A DNA stretch of 33,229 bases from Bacteroides sp. (GTDB lineage Bacteria > Bacteroidota > Bacteroidia > Bacteroidales > SM23-62): positions 1 through 33,229 of the forward strand of contig DAOWJB010000154.1 of the NCBI GenBank assembly GCA_030640625.1, written 5' to 3'. A program made the position numbers and the translations under genes. Shown here piece by piece: positions 18,204-26,490 of this stretch. The notes beneath the pieces were generated by a model. The model ran no database searches, was not told the DNA's origin, and saw only the letters and a program-made list of their open reading frames with translations. Numbering within the stretch: position 1 is the stretch's first letter; every line of letters starts with the position of its first letter.

Positions 18204-18709
18204 GGGAGCAGGGATCCAGGAGGGGGATTTTCGCCTTTTTCATGGGGACTGCCTCTGCGTTCATCGCGTATCCTGCGAAGCATATATTCCCTGAACTGGA
18301 TCTCGGTAATGTATAATTTCATGATCTTTTTCGGAGGGAGGATATTTTTAAGATCTTCATGGAATTCTGCTGATAGCTGGGCCTCCTTCTTTCTTGTTTC
18401 AATAATGTTATCAATCATCTCCTCCACTTCTTCGTCAGAAAGATTTTCCATCTGCTGACTAAAATTCCTCGATCTCATCTTCCGGTGCCGGGAGAGTTCT
18501 TGCTTTTTTTTCTCATTTTCATTATACAGGGGCCAGAATTTCTCAGCCTCTTCCGGTGATAGTTCAATCCGATCCGTGATGAAAGCAATCTTCATCGATC
18601 TGAACTTTTCAATGTGCTGTTCACGACCTTTGCGTTCCTGTGCATTCAGAATCAGGGTTATGGTGCTAAAGAAAAATATCAGGGATAGTATACGGGCTTT
18701 ATATTTCAT
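18200..18709 (-). CDS. Spy/CpxP-like periplasmic protein of an ECF sigma locus
   Basis: Starting at the ATG at 18709 gives a 169-residue protein with a good signal peptide (MKYKARILSLIFFFSTITLI, then LNAQ). An upstream in-frame ATG at 18730 adds seven residues and overlaps the preceding gene, and is less likely because it spoils the signal peptide. The mature part is strongly helical and charged, with ELSPEEAEKFWPLYNEN (Spy-like LTxEE motif), and about four Arg/Lys/Glu-rich helices ending in a Gly/Pro tail. Such proteins follow ECF sigma/anti-sigma pairs in many Bacteroidota and are thought to act as periplasmic chaperone-like sensors. The start lies 10 bp after the anti-sigma stop, so co-transcription is likely. 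Confidence 0.75.
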   Translation of the reverse strand: MKYKARILSLIFFFSTITLILNAQERKGREQHIEKFRSMKIAFITDRIELSPEEAEKFWPLYNENEKKKQELSRHRKMRSRNFSQQMENLSDEEVEEMIDNIIETRKKEAQLSAEFHEDLKNILPPKKIMKLYITEIQFREYMLRRIRDERRGSPHEKGENPPPGSLLP

Positions 18710-18719
18710 GGCACATGTA

Positions 18720-19166
18720 TTAATAATCATTCAATAGTTCACCGAATTCAATGTCTTCACCGGAAAGATATTCAATAATTTCATCTATTTCATTATCAGC
18801 ATATTGCGGATCAAGGTCAATGTCAGATTCAACAACTGCTGCAATCAGCATTTCATCATCAAACTCATATCCGAAGTATTCAATGGCAGTTGTGATCTCA
18901 TCTGCTGTCAGCAGCCTTGTTTCCCGATTTCCCAGAACCATCCTCAGGCCAGCATAGCCAACTGCGATCAGACCGATGATCATGGCGGCAAGGGCGAGCC
19001 GGGGCCTGACCATATCATAAATCCGGAGAACGGGGGTCTTAGGGGTTTCTGCCATCCTTTCCTGGATCCGCAAGGGGAGTTCATCGAAATAATTGGCAGG
19101 AACCTCGAAGGGAAGTTTCCCTGACATTCCGGGAATTTTTTCGAGCCTGTTTTCCTCTGCTTTCAT
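18720..19166 (-). CDS. membrane anti-sigma-factor-like protein
   Basis: This 148-residue protein has a cytoplasmic N-terminus with the motif PFEVPANYFDELPLRI (about 19-34), seen in Bacteroidota proteins encoded beside ECF sigma factors, one membrane helix (about 57-78) and a strongly acidic C-terminal domain (about 85-148) ending in EFGELLNDY. It lacks the HxxxCxxC zinc motif of classical zinc anti-sigma factors. Its role as inhibitor of the adjacent sigma factor is inferred from position and topology. It lies 43 bp downstream of the sigma gene and 10 bp upstream of the Spy-like gene. Confidence 0.7.
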   Translation of the reverse strand: MKAEENRLEKIPGMSGKLPFEVPANYFDELPLRIQERMAETPKTPVLRIYDMVRPRLALAAMIIGLIAVGYAGLRMVLGNRETRLLTADEITTAIEYFGYEFDDEMLIAAVVESDIDLDPQYADNEIDEIIEYLSGEDIEFGELLNDY

Positions 19167-19209
19167 TGTGTTTATCTCTAATTTTTAGACGTAAAAATGG
19201 ATAAAAGGT

Positions 19210-19752
19210 TTAATCTCGGGTTAAATAATGTTCAATTTTTTTAATGGCATGGTGATAGGACGCTTTTAAGGCACCTACGGATGTGCCCAATATCGCTGAC
19301 ATATCTTCATATTTCATCTCTTCAAAATATTTCATGTTAAAAACAAGCCGCTGTTTTTCAGGCAGACGGATAATGGCCTTCTGCAATTTCATCTGTATCT
19401 CATCACCATTGAAATAAGTATCACTCTCAAGGGTTCGTTCCAATTGTTGCTGATAATCCCCGAGAGGCAGGTAAAACCAGCTTCTTTGCTTTTTCAGGAA
19501 AGTCAGCGATTCATTCGTCGCGATCCGGTACAACCAGGTAAAAAGCGATGCATCTTCCCTGAATTTCTCCAGTCCCTGAAAAGCCTTGATAAATGTATTT
19601 TGCAATACATCATCAGCATCATCATGAGAGATGACAAGTTTCCTGATGTGCCAGTATAACCGTTCCTGGTATTTCCTGACGATCAGGTTAAATGCATAAT
19701 TCCGGTTCTCGCGGAATTGCTGTATCAGTTCCTTGTCATGCTGGTCGACCAA
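19210..19752 (-). CDS. ECF-type RNA polymerase sigma factor
   Basis: At 180 residues this is a complete extracytoplasmic-function sigma-70 protein. Region 2 spans about residues 18-88, with the core-binding DADDVLQNTFIKAF and the -10 recognition segment FTWLYRIATNESLTFL. Region 4 spans about 120-175, with LPEKQRLVFNMKYFEEMKYEDMS split over the helix-turn-helix and SVGALKASYHHAIKKI as recognition helix. It heads a three-gene cassette with the anti-sigma and Spy-like proteins, so an envelope-stress response is the likely role. Target promoters are unknown, and no obvious repeat of its own promoter was found. Confidence 0.92.
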   Translation of the reverse strand: MVDQHDKELIQQFRENRNYAFNLIVRKYQERLYWHIRKLVISHDDADDVLQNTFIKAFQGLEKFREDASLFTWLYRIATNESLTFLKKQRSWFYLPLGDYQQQLERTLESDTYFNGDEIQMKLQKAIIRLPEKQRLVFNMKYFEEMKYEDMSAILGTSVGALKASYHHAIKKIEHYLTRD

Positions 19753-19839
19753 TCGCTACAGTTTTGAGATACTCCGGGTTTTTCCTGCTCCTTCCCTCCT
19801 TTGATAGAAAAAATCCTGGAAGGTTTAATCCGGAACTCA

Positions 19840-21267
19840 TTATTTAAAGAGTTCGACGGCAGATGAGCTGCCTGCTTTGACCCTGAAGGTCTTTGTTATG
19901 GTACTGAAAGTATTTTTTGAGTTTCTGGACCTGAATACCACTATGTAGGATCCGGGTTGAATGGCATGGGACTGGTTCTTTTTGTTTGGATCAAGATTAT
20001 GGACACGTATCAATTTACCATTCTTTTCTACATACAGACTGCCGTATCCGGGATTGAGGGACAAAAATGTGACAATGCCGGGACGGGGGATCTCAATGGT
20101 GGTGGTATAGCTTTGGCTGATCACGATATCATTGAGCTGAATTATTGGTACAGTTGGGATCTCTATGTCATAGCGCCCAACCAGGTATTTACCGATTTCG
20201 TCTATTTTCTGGAAATGGAGTGTTTCAGCCTTTCCATGCTGGCGGATGATGAATTGCATATCCCGGTAATGGGTGCGGCCAAGGGTTTTGGCTTCCAGGT
20301 ATCCCTGGGGAGCATCTGTAGCAATGATTGTATGTTTTCCAGCAGTTACTGAAACATTGTCAATAATGATGGGAGGAATCGTATGTATTTCCAGCCTGTA
20401 GGTAATCAACGGATCCAGGTAAAGCGTATCAGGATTTCCTTTATGGTTCAGGGTGTGTACAAAATTATGCATGACCTTTCCGGAAAAAACATCATAGAAT
20501 GTCATATTAACATCTGTCTCAGTCGGCTGATGGTTCTGGTCGAGTAGATTGACCTGGGCAGATGTAGTATTCAGCGCCTGGGTGATCACTACCCGAAGCA
20601 CATCCTTGAAATTCTCCTCCTTGGCCGCATTAAAAAAATACCCTACACAATCATATGTTTTTTTAAAGTCAGGGTCAATGCCAATACCGATAATAAATGG
20701 TTTCAGTGTGATTCCCTTGCTTTGAAGCTTATGTGATACATCGCAGGGATCGCCTCCACATTCTTCAATGCCATCGGTTATCAAAATGACAATGTTCCGG
20801 CAGTCAGCGCAGGGTGGGAAATCATTTGCACATTGTTCAAGAGAATAAGCAATAGGTGTATTTCCCAGGGGTTTCACGAAACGAAGCTTTTGCCTGATCT
20901 TATGAGCATTATTGATATCGAAGGTAACTTCCAGCTTGGTGTCCCTGCAATCCTGCAGAACTACTGGACTCTGGTGACCGTATACACGGAGTGCCATCTG
21001 TACGTTTGGCAGGGTTTCAAGACTGTCGACGACATGGAGAAGGAAATTCCTGGCTATATTGATCTTTACATCACTGTCCCAATATCCGGACATACTCTGG
21101 GAACCATCAAATACAAACAAAATCCTGGTATTAATGAATCCACCCTGAGCTTCCTCTTCCTTCTGTCCGGACACCTGGAGGACTGGTAACAGGCTGATTA
21201 ATAGCAATAAACATACTGCCTGGAATCTCCGGGGAAAAGCTTCTTTGTCTTTGAATTCAAGTCTCAT
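19840..21267 (-). CDS. secreted von Willebrand factor A domain protein
   Basis: This 475-residue protein has an N-terminal signal sequence (about 14-35) and then a VWA domain (about 47-225). The MIDAS metal site is complete: Asp54, Ser56, Ser58 in DGSQSMSG, Thr137 in GNTPIAYSL and Asp165 in ITDGIEECGGDPCD. The mature VWA region holds seven Cys (107, 146, 153, 156, 170, 175, 207), suggesting disulfides in the periplasm or outside the cell. The C-terminal half (about 235-475) is beta-rich, without a recognised family, and lacks a T9SS-type ending. VWA proteins of this sort bind other proteins or surfaces. The partner is unknown. It is on the same strand as tkt but separated from it by a terminator. 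Confidence 0.85.
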   Translation of the reverse strand: MRLEFKDKEAFPRRFQAVCLLLLISLLPVLQVSGQKEEEAQGGFINTRILFVFDGSQSMSGYWDSDVKINIARNFLLHVVDSLETLPNVQMALRVYGHQSPVVLQDCRDTKLEVTFDINNAHKIRQKLRFVKPLGNTPIAYSLEQCANDFPPCADCRNIVILITDGIEECGGDPCDVSHKLQSKGITLKPFIIGIGIDPDFKKTYDCVGYFFNAAKEENFKDVLRVVITQALNTTSAQVNLLDQNHQPTETDVNMTFYDVFSGKVMHNFVHTLNHKGNPDTLYLDPLITYRLEIHTIPPIIIDNVSVTAGKHTIIATDAPQGYLEAKTLGRTHYRDMQFIIRQHGKAETLHFQKIDEIGKYLVGRYDIEIPTVPIIQLNDIVISQSYTTTIEIPRPGIVTFLSLNPGYGSLYVEKNGKLIRVHNLDPNKKNQSHAIQPGSYIVVFRSRNSKNTFSTITKTFRVKAGSSSAVELFK

Positions 21268-21356
21268 TTTTGGATACCCCGTCTAATAAAGCGGAGCCAA
21301 CCATAATTTAGGACTAATTTATTTAAAATAAGTTACCTCGCCTGTTAATAACGATT

Positions 21357-21379
21357 AAAAAACCCCGAAATTATTCGGG
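21357..21379 (-). terminator. intrinsic terminator of transketolase
   Basis: On the minus strand the hairpin CCCGAA (21379-21374), loop TAAT, TTCGGG (21369-21364) is followed by one G and then six T residues (21362-21357 as A on the plus strand). It begins 13 bp after the tkt stop codon and has the classic GC stem plus U-tract form. Confidence 0.8.
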
Positions 21380-21392
21380 CTGATACATATAC

Positions 21393-23438
21393 CTATTTGA
21401 ATTCTTCCAGGTAGGACAAAGCCTGGTTGAATACATTATCAGTGGTGAATCCGAATTTCTCGTCCAATACCTTATAGGGTGCCGAGTATCCGAAACTTAC
21501 CATTCCCAGGCTTCTTCCATGGGGTCCCACCAGTCCGGCTAAAGTTACCGGCAATCCTGCCGTTAGTCCCAATACAGGAACACCATCGGGGATCACTTCC
21601 TGCTGGTATGCCAGTTCCTGATCCCTGAACAGGCCTTCTGATATGGCTGAAACAACCTGGACATTTAGTTTCTTCTGTTCATTTAATTTTCTGGCCCCTT
21701 CGAGCAAGATAGATACTTCTGAACCATTTCCGATCAGGATCAGGTCCGGATTGTCTGCTGAATGTTGCACTATATAGGCCCCTTTTTCCGCATGCAGTGC
21801 ATCTGTAAAGCGGTCAGAGCCTTCAAATGCAGGTATATCTGTGATGTTCTGTCTTGAAAGGATAAGCGCTGTGGGCGTTTCCTTGTTTTCCAGGGCCATT
21901 TTCCAGGCAACCGTCGTTTCAGCAGCATCTGCAGGCCTTAATACCAGGCAACTCCTTTTTCCCGAGTGGTTGCGTAGTTGTTCCATCAGCCTGATCTGTG
22001 CCTCCTGTTCCACCGGTTGGTGGGTAGGCCCGTCCTCACCGACACGGAAAGCATCATGGGTCCACACATACTTTACCGGAAGCTCCATCAATGCAGCCAG
22101 TCTTACTGCTGGTTTCATGTAATCGGAAAAAACAAAGAATGTTGCACATACAGGGATGATCCCTCCATGAAGGGCCATTCCGTTAGCGATGGCAGCCATG
22201 GTAAGCTCCGCAACACCCACCTGCAGGAATGCTCCACTGAAATCATGCCTGGCAAAAGCTTTTGACTTGTTAAGAAATCCGTCAGTCTTGTCAGAGTTGG
22301 AAAGATCAGCAGAAGCAACGATCATGTTTTCCAGATTTTGGGCAAAATAGGAAAGTACCGTTCCAGAAGCACCACGGGTGGCCGAGTTTTCTTTCTGGAC
22401 AATCTGTGAAAAATCGATTGAAAGTGGCTCTTTTGATAAGAATCTTGCCAGTTTTGCGGCCAATTCCGGATTTTCTTTTTCCCAGGCTGCCTGCGCTGCC
22501 TTTCGTTGCTTCACATCTGCCGCTTTTTCCTTCAGAACATTTTGGAAATGCTCCTTTACTTCCGGGAAGATCTGGAATGCATTTCCAGGATCCCCACCCA
22601 GGTTTTCTATTGATTTCTCCAGTGAAGCCCCGGCATTTCCAAGCGGCATACCGTGTGTTGATACCTGTCTCTCGAAACTTTCACCGGATTCGGTAACGGC
22701 CCCCTTGCCCATAATGGTTTTGCCGATGATCAGAAATGGTTTGTCCTTTTCTTCCCTGGCTTCCTGGAGGGACTGATAGATCTGACCGATATCATTTCCC
22801 TCAATGGTTTTGACCTTCCATCCCCAGGATTCATATTTTTTTGCTGTATCTTCCGTGGTAACGGCCTCCGTTTTGGTGGACAGCTGGATATCGTTTGAAT
22901 CATAGAACATGACCAGGTTATGGAGTCCCAGGTATCCTGCCAGCCGGCCTGCACCCTGGGAGATCTCTTCCTGTATGCCCCCGTCTGAAATAAATGTATA
23001 TATATCATGGGCCATCCATTCTCCGAAACGCTGGCAGAGGAAGCGTTCCGCGATCGCTGCCCCGATTGCTATAGCATGGCCCTGGCCCAGGGGACCAGAA
23101 GTGTTCTCCACACCTCTCTTAACAGCCACTTCCGGGTGGCCTGGCGTGGGACTTCCCCACTGCCTGAATTGCTGAAGATCATCCATGCTGAAAGTATTGA
23201 CAAATGACAATACGGAGTAAAGCATGGGGGACATGTGTCCGGGATCCAGGAAAAACCTGTCACGGTTGGCCCAGGACATATCCTCAGGATCAAATCGCAG
23301 GAAATCGGAAAATAATACACTCACAAAATCGGCGCCTCCCATGGCTCCGCCCGGATGGCCTGATTTGGCTTTTTCTACCATTGCGGCTGAGAGGATTCGG
23401 ATGTTATCCGCTGTTCTCGTTAAAATCTCTTTGTTCAT
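21393..23438 (-). CDS. tkt: transketolase
   Basis: This 681-residue enzyme moves two-carbon units between sugar phosphates in the non-oxidative pentose phosphate pathway. The thiamine-diphosphate domain has His28 (SGHPGGAMG), His68 (DPGHMSP), GPLGQG (115-120) and the ThDP motif from SDGG (151-154, Ser in place of the usual Gly) to Asn182. The pyrimidine-binding domain contains FRVGEDGPTHQPVEQ (about 463-477). The C-terminal domain follows from about residue 545. Length is full. It appears to be a single-gene unit with its own terminator downstream and a 165-bp divergent gap to ychF upstream. Confidence 0.95.
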   Translation of the reverse strand: MNKEILTRTADNIRILSAAMVEKAKSGHPGGAMGGADFVSVLFSDFLRFDPEDMSWANRDRFFLDPGHMSPMLYSVLSFVNTFSMDDLQQFRQWGSPTPGHPEVAVKRGVENTSGPLGQGHAIAIGAAIAERFLCQRFGEWMAHDIYTFISDGGIQEEISQGAGRLAGYLGLHNLVMFYDSNDIQLSTKTEAVTTEDTAKKYESWGWKVKTIEGNDIGQIYQSLQEAREEKDKPFLIIGKTIMGKGAVTESGESFERQVSTHGMPLGNAGASLEKSIENLGGDPGNAFQIFPEVKEHFQNVLKEKAADVKQRKAAQAAWEKENPELAAKLARFLSKEPLSIDFSQIVQKENSATRGASGTVLSYFAQNLENMIVASADLSNSDKTDGFLNKSKAFARHDFSGAFLQVGVAELTMAAIANGMALHGGIIPVCATFFVFSDYMKPAVRLAALMELPVKYVWTHDAFRVGEDGPTHQPVEQEAQIRLMEQLRNHSGKRSCLVLRPADAAETTVAWKMALENKETPTALILSRQNITDIPAFEGSDRFTDALHAEKGAYIVQHSADNPDLILIGNGSEVSILLEGARKLNEQKKLNVQVVSAISEGLFRDQELAYQQEVIPDGVPVLGLTAGLPVTLAGLVGPHGRSLGMVSFGYSAPYKVLDEKFGFTTDNVFNQALSYLEEFK

Positions 23439-23603
23439 ATTTGCAATTGGTTATTTGGTACTGAAAACAAGCCATAAAATTAGGATTTTTATGCTTGCAA
23501 GCTTTTAAAGATTTAAAAAGTTTTGTTAAAAACCCGGAACCGGGATGGGTCTGATGAAAGGACCCTGAAGGATTGTTAATCATTTGTATCTTTATGGAAA
23601 AAT

Positions 23604-24701
23604 ATGGCATTGAACTGCGGAATAATCGGTATAACCAATACAGGAAAAACAACCCTGTTTAACTGCATCTCAAATACACGTGCAGAATCCTCGAGCTTTG
23701 CCTTTAGTTCGAACAAGTCCAACCTGGGAATCATCAATGTACCGGATCCGAGATTGGATAAATTATCAGAGATCGTTCAACCCAAAAAAACCACCCAGGC
23801 AACAGTCGAGATTGTGGATATTCCCGGACTTATTAAGGGTTCCAGCCATGGGGAGGGCATTGGGAACCAGTTTTTGGGGGATATTCGAAATACCGATGCG
23901 CTGATACATGTACTACGGTGTTTTGATGATGATCAGCTTCCGCATGTAGATGGTACAGTGGATCCGGTCAGGGATATGGAGACCATTGACCTGGAATTGC
24001 AGGTCAAGGATCTGGAGTCTGTGGAAAAAAGGATGGAAAAGCTGGAGAAAGCGGCCAAAGCGGGGGACAAAGATGCAAAAAAGGGACTGGAGGTTCTGGG
24101 GATTTATAAGGATCACCTTGAATCTTTTCAATCAGTGAGAACAGCCAGGGTCGGTCCAAGTGACAAAAAATACATTGATGATCTGTTCCTGCTGACCGCC
24201 AAACCGGTTATGTATGTCTGCAATGTTGATGAGGATTCTGCTGTATCCGGAAATGCTTATGTTGACAGGGTAAGGGATGCACTGTCCGGACAGGATGCTG
24301 AGATACTGGTGATTGCAGCCGGACTGGAATCAGATATTGCAGAATTGGAGGATACGGGGGACCGGCAGGCTTTTCTGCAGGATGCCGGACTGATGGAGCC
24401 AGGTGTGAACAGATTGGTCCGGTCCGCATATAGCTTGCTCAACCTGATCTCCTTTTTTACTACAGGCCCCAAAGAAGTGAGGGCCTGGACCACCAGGCGA
24501 GGATCAACGGCTCCCCAGGCAGCCGGTACGATCCATTCGGATATGGGAAGGGGTTTTATCAGAGCAGAAGTGATCAAATTCCAGGATTATATAGATCTGG
24601 GCTCGGAAAGTGCCTGCCGCGATGCTGGAAAACTGGCTGTGGAAGGGAAACAATATATCGTGGAGGATGGAGATGCCATATTTGTGCGTTTTAATGTATA
24701 G
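23604..24701 (+). CDS. ychF: redox-regulated ATPase YchF (Obg-family)
   Basis: This 365-residue protein belongs to the Obg-related TRAFAC GTPase class, but YchF prefers ATP. It has the P-loop GITNTGKTTLFN (about 8-19), switch region VDIPGLIKGSSHGEGIGNQF (about 73-92) and NVDE in place of the NKxD guanine motif, which explains the ATP preference. A coiled-coil insertion (about 125-180) and a C-terminal TGS domain (about 280-365) are present. It binds ribosomes and has been linked to translation and oxidative-stress control. Its stop overlaps the region where the downstream peptidase may start. Confidence 0.95.
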   Translation: MALNCGIIGITNTGKTTLFNCISNTRAESSSFAFSSNKSNLGIINVPDPRLDKLSEIVQPKKTTQATVEIVDIPGLIKGSSHGEGIGNQFLGDIRNTDALIHVLRCFDDDQLPHVDGTVDPVRDMETIDLELQVKDLESVEKRMEKLEKAAKAGDKDAKKGLEVLGIYKDHLESFQSVRTARVGPSDKKYIDDLFLLTAKPVMYVCNVDEDSAVSGNAYVDRVRDALSGQDAEILVIAAGLESDIAELEDTGDRQAFLQDAGLMEPGVNRLVRSAYSLLNLISFFTTGPKEVRAWTTRRGSTAPQAAGTIHSDMGRGFIRAEVIKFQDYIDLGSESACRDAGKLAVEGKQYIVEDGDAIFVRFNV

Positions 24702-24705
24702 GAAG

Positions 24706-26424
24706 ATGAAGAATATTTTACTGACAGGATTATTTTACCTGCTGTTTTTATTATCCGGTCCCATGCTTCTGGCCCAGGAGGATACCGGCCAGGTCCTGGA
24801 GCTGGCATATGAGATCCTGGAGGAGAGGGGGGAAATTATCCTTGAAATATATCCTGAAAGTATTTCCGGCCTTGAAGAGATATCCAGGTGGATATCACTG
24901 GACCGGAAGATAAAGGATGGCTACAGGATATACGCCAACCCATCTGGCTTCGGTAAAATTGTCGGTCAAGGCATCCCTTTCAGGATAATTGATGTAAGAA
25001 AGGAAGTCTCATACAGGAAGAGTGCCGGGGTGTTTCCGGGGGACTGGGATGTCTACCCCGGCCATGACGAATATATCAATATGATGCTTGGTTTTCAAGC
25101 CACTTATCCTGACATATGCAGGCTTCAGACCATTGGAAAAAGTGTCGACGGAAGAGACATTCTGGCAATTAAAATTACCCATCGGCCGGATGTCCGGGAA
25201 CCCGAACCTGCCTTCTATTATTCATCCACCATGCATGGTGATGAGGCCACAGGTTTTGTGATCCTGCTCAGATTGGCAGATCATTTGCTGACGAATTATG
25301 GCAAGGACTCGCTGGTCACCCGCCTGGTAGACAATATGGAGATATGGATCAATCCCCTGGCCAATCCTGATGGTGCCTACTGGAACGGTGATGAGGAAAT
25401 CAGCCAGCCAAAACGGTTCAATTCGAATGGTGCAGACCTCAACCGGAATTTCCCCGGTATTCCCGACAATGAGCATCCTGATGAAAGGGAATACCAGCCG
25501 GAGACCCTGGCCCAGATGCGATTCATGGACAGTATATACCTGGTGTTCTCAGCCAATTTCCATGGTGGTGAGGAGGTGCTGAATTATCCCTGGGATGCCT
25601 TGAATCTTTATCATGCGGATGATGCCTGGTTCCGGTGGGCCTGCCACAAATATGCCGATACTGCCCAGCAAAGGGCTTACCCGGTCCAGTACATGTCCGG
25701 ATTTGAAGATGGCATAATCATTGGCTGGAAATGGTACAATATCAAGGGAGGCAGGATGGATTACGTCACCTATTTTCTTCATGCCAGGGAAGTATGCATC
25801 GAGGTCAGCCTTAAAAAGTTCCCGTCCCCGGACGAATTGCCTTATTTCTGGTATTATAACTACCGCTCTATGCTGCAGTACATGGAAAACAGCCTGTTCG
25901 GGATACAGGGGATGGTGACGGATGCGATAAGTGATGAACCTGTGGAGGCCATCGTCCGGGTCCGGGATCATGAGAAGGACAAATCGTACGTAATTTCCGA
26001 CAAGTCAACCGGATATTTCGCCCGGTTGATTGAGCCGGGTACATGGGATGTGGAAGTATCAGCCCTTGGATATGGAACAAAGATTATCCGGGATGTTCAG
26101 GTAGATCATGACCGCGCCACCCCTGTCAGTATTCTGCTTAGACCTGCCGGGGTCAGTACGCATGAAAAAGAGAGCTTGTTAGTCTCTCCTAATCCATTTA
26201 TATACAATACTTTATTGTCCTATAAGGCAAGAGAGCCGGGGAAATACCAGATCAGACTGTATGACCTGGATGGAAGATTGTTATTCGAAGACCAGCGCAT
26301 CCATGAACAACCTGGCGCGTACAGCTACCGGCTGGATGGTAACGGAATCAAGCAGGGCATTTATATCCTGCAAGTCGTATCACCAAAATCTGCAATCACC
26401 AGGAGGGTCTGCAAATCTCAATAG
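24706..26424 (+). CDS. secreted M14 zinc carboxypeptidase with T9SS C-terminal domain
   Basis: The best start is the ATG at 24706, just after the ychF stop, giving 572 residues with a clean signal peptide (MKNILLTGLFYLLFLLSGP, cleavage near LLAQ). Earlier in-frame ATGs at 24694 and 24610 would run into ychF. The peptidase domain (about 115-395) has zinc ligands His177 and Glu180 (MHGDEATG), His286 (SANFHGGEE), substrate-binding Arg247 in DLNRNFP, and catalytic Glu366 in EVCIEVSLKKFP. A carboxypeptidase D regulatory-like domain follows (about 400-485). The last 80 residues (about 489-572) have the T9SS type A sorting pattern: SPNP, YDLDGRLL, GIKQGIYILQV and a basic end. It should cross the outer membrane by T9SS, acting on peptides outside the cell. 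Confidence 0.88.
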   Translation: MKNILLTGLFYLLFLLSGPMLLAQEDTGQVLELAYEILEERGEIILEIYPESISGLEEISRWISLDRKIKDGYRIYANPSGFGKIVGQGIPFRIIDVRKEVSYRKSAGVFPGDWDVYPGHDEYINMMLGFQATYPDICRLQTIGKSVDGRDILAIKITHRPDVREPEPAFYYSSTMHGDEATGFVILLRLADHLLTNYGKDSLVTRLVDNMEIWINPLANPDGAYWNGDEEISQPKRFNSNGADLNRNFPGIPDNEHPDEREYQPETLAQMRFMDSIYLVFSANFHGGEEVLNYPWDALNLYHADDAWFRWACHKYADTAQQRAYPVQYMSGFEDGIIIGWKWYNIKGGRMDYVTYFLHAREVCIEVSLKKFPSPDELPYFWYYNYRSMLQYMENSLFGIQGMVTDAISDEPVEAIVRVRDHEKDKSYVISDKSTGYFARLIEPGTWDVEVSALGYGTKIIRDVQVDHDRATPVSILLRPAGVSTHEKESLLVSPNPFIYNTLLSYKAREPGKYQIRLYDLDGRLLFEDQRIHEQPGAYSYRLDGNGIKQGIYILQVVSPKSAITRRVCKSQ

Positions 26425-26435
26425 AAATAAAAGAG

Positions 26436-26443
26436 TATATTTG
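26436..26443 (+). promoter_or_regulatory. candidate -7 promoter box for the PafA-like gene
   Basis: TATATTTG is a perfect TAnnTTTG match, 47 bp before the start codon at 26491 in the short gap after the M14 peptidase gene. No good -33 TTG was found upstream, so the support is moderate. It would allow separate expression of the phosphatase-like gene. Confidence 0.45.
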
Positions 26444-26490
26444 CCCGTTATTAAGCAGATTATTGATTAAGTCTCCTGCAGTATTTTGAT

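Noticed and set aside
23541-23552. CCCGGAACCGGG palindrome upstream of ychF as an operator or hairpin
   Set aside because: Short, with a two-base centre, and likely by chance; no second copy or known site matches.
24610-24705. Longer start for the M14 peptidase inside ychF
   Set aside because: The extra residues overlap the ychF coding end and would displace the signal peptide; the ATG at 24706 gives a proper leader.
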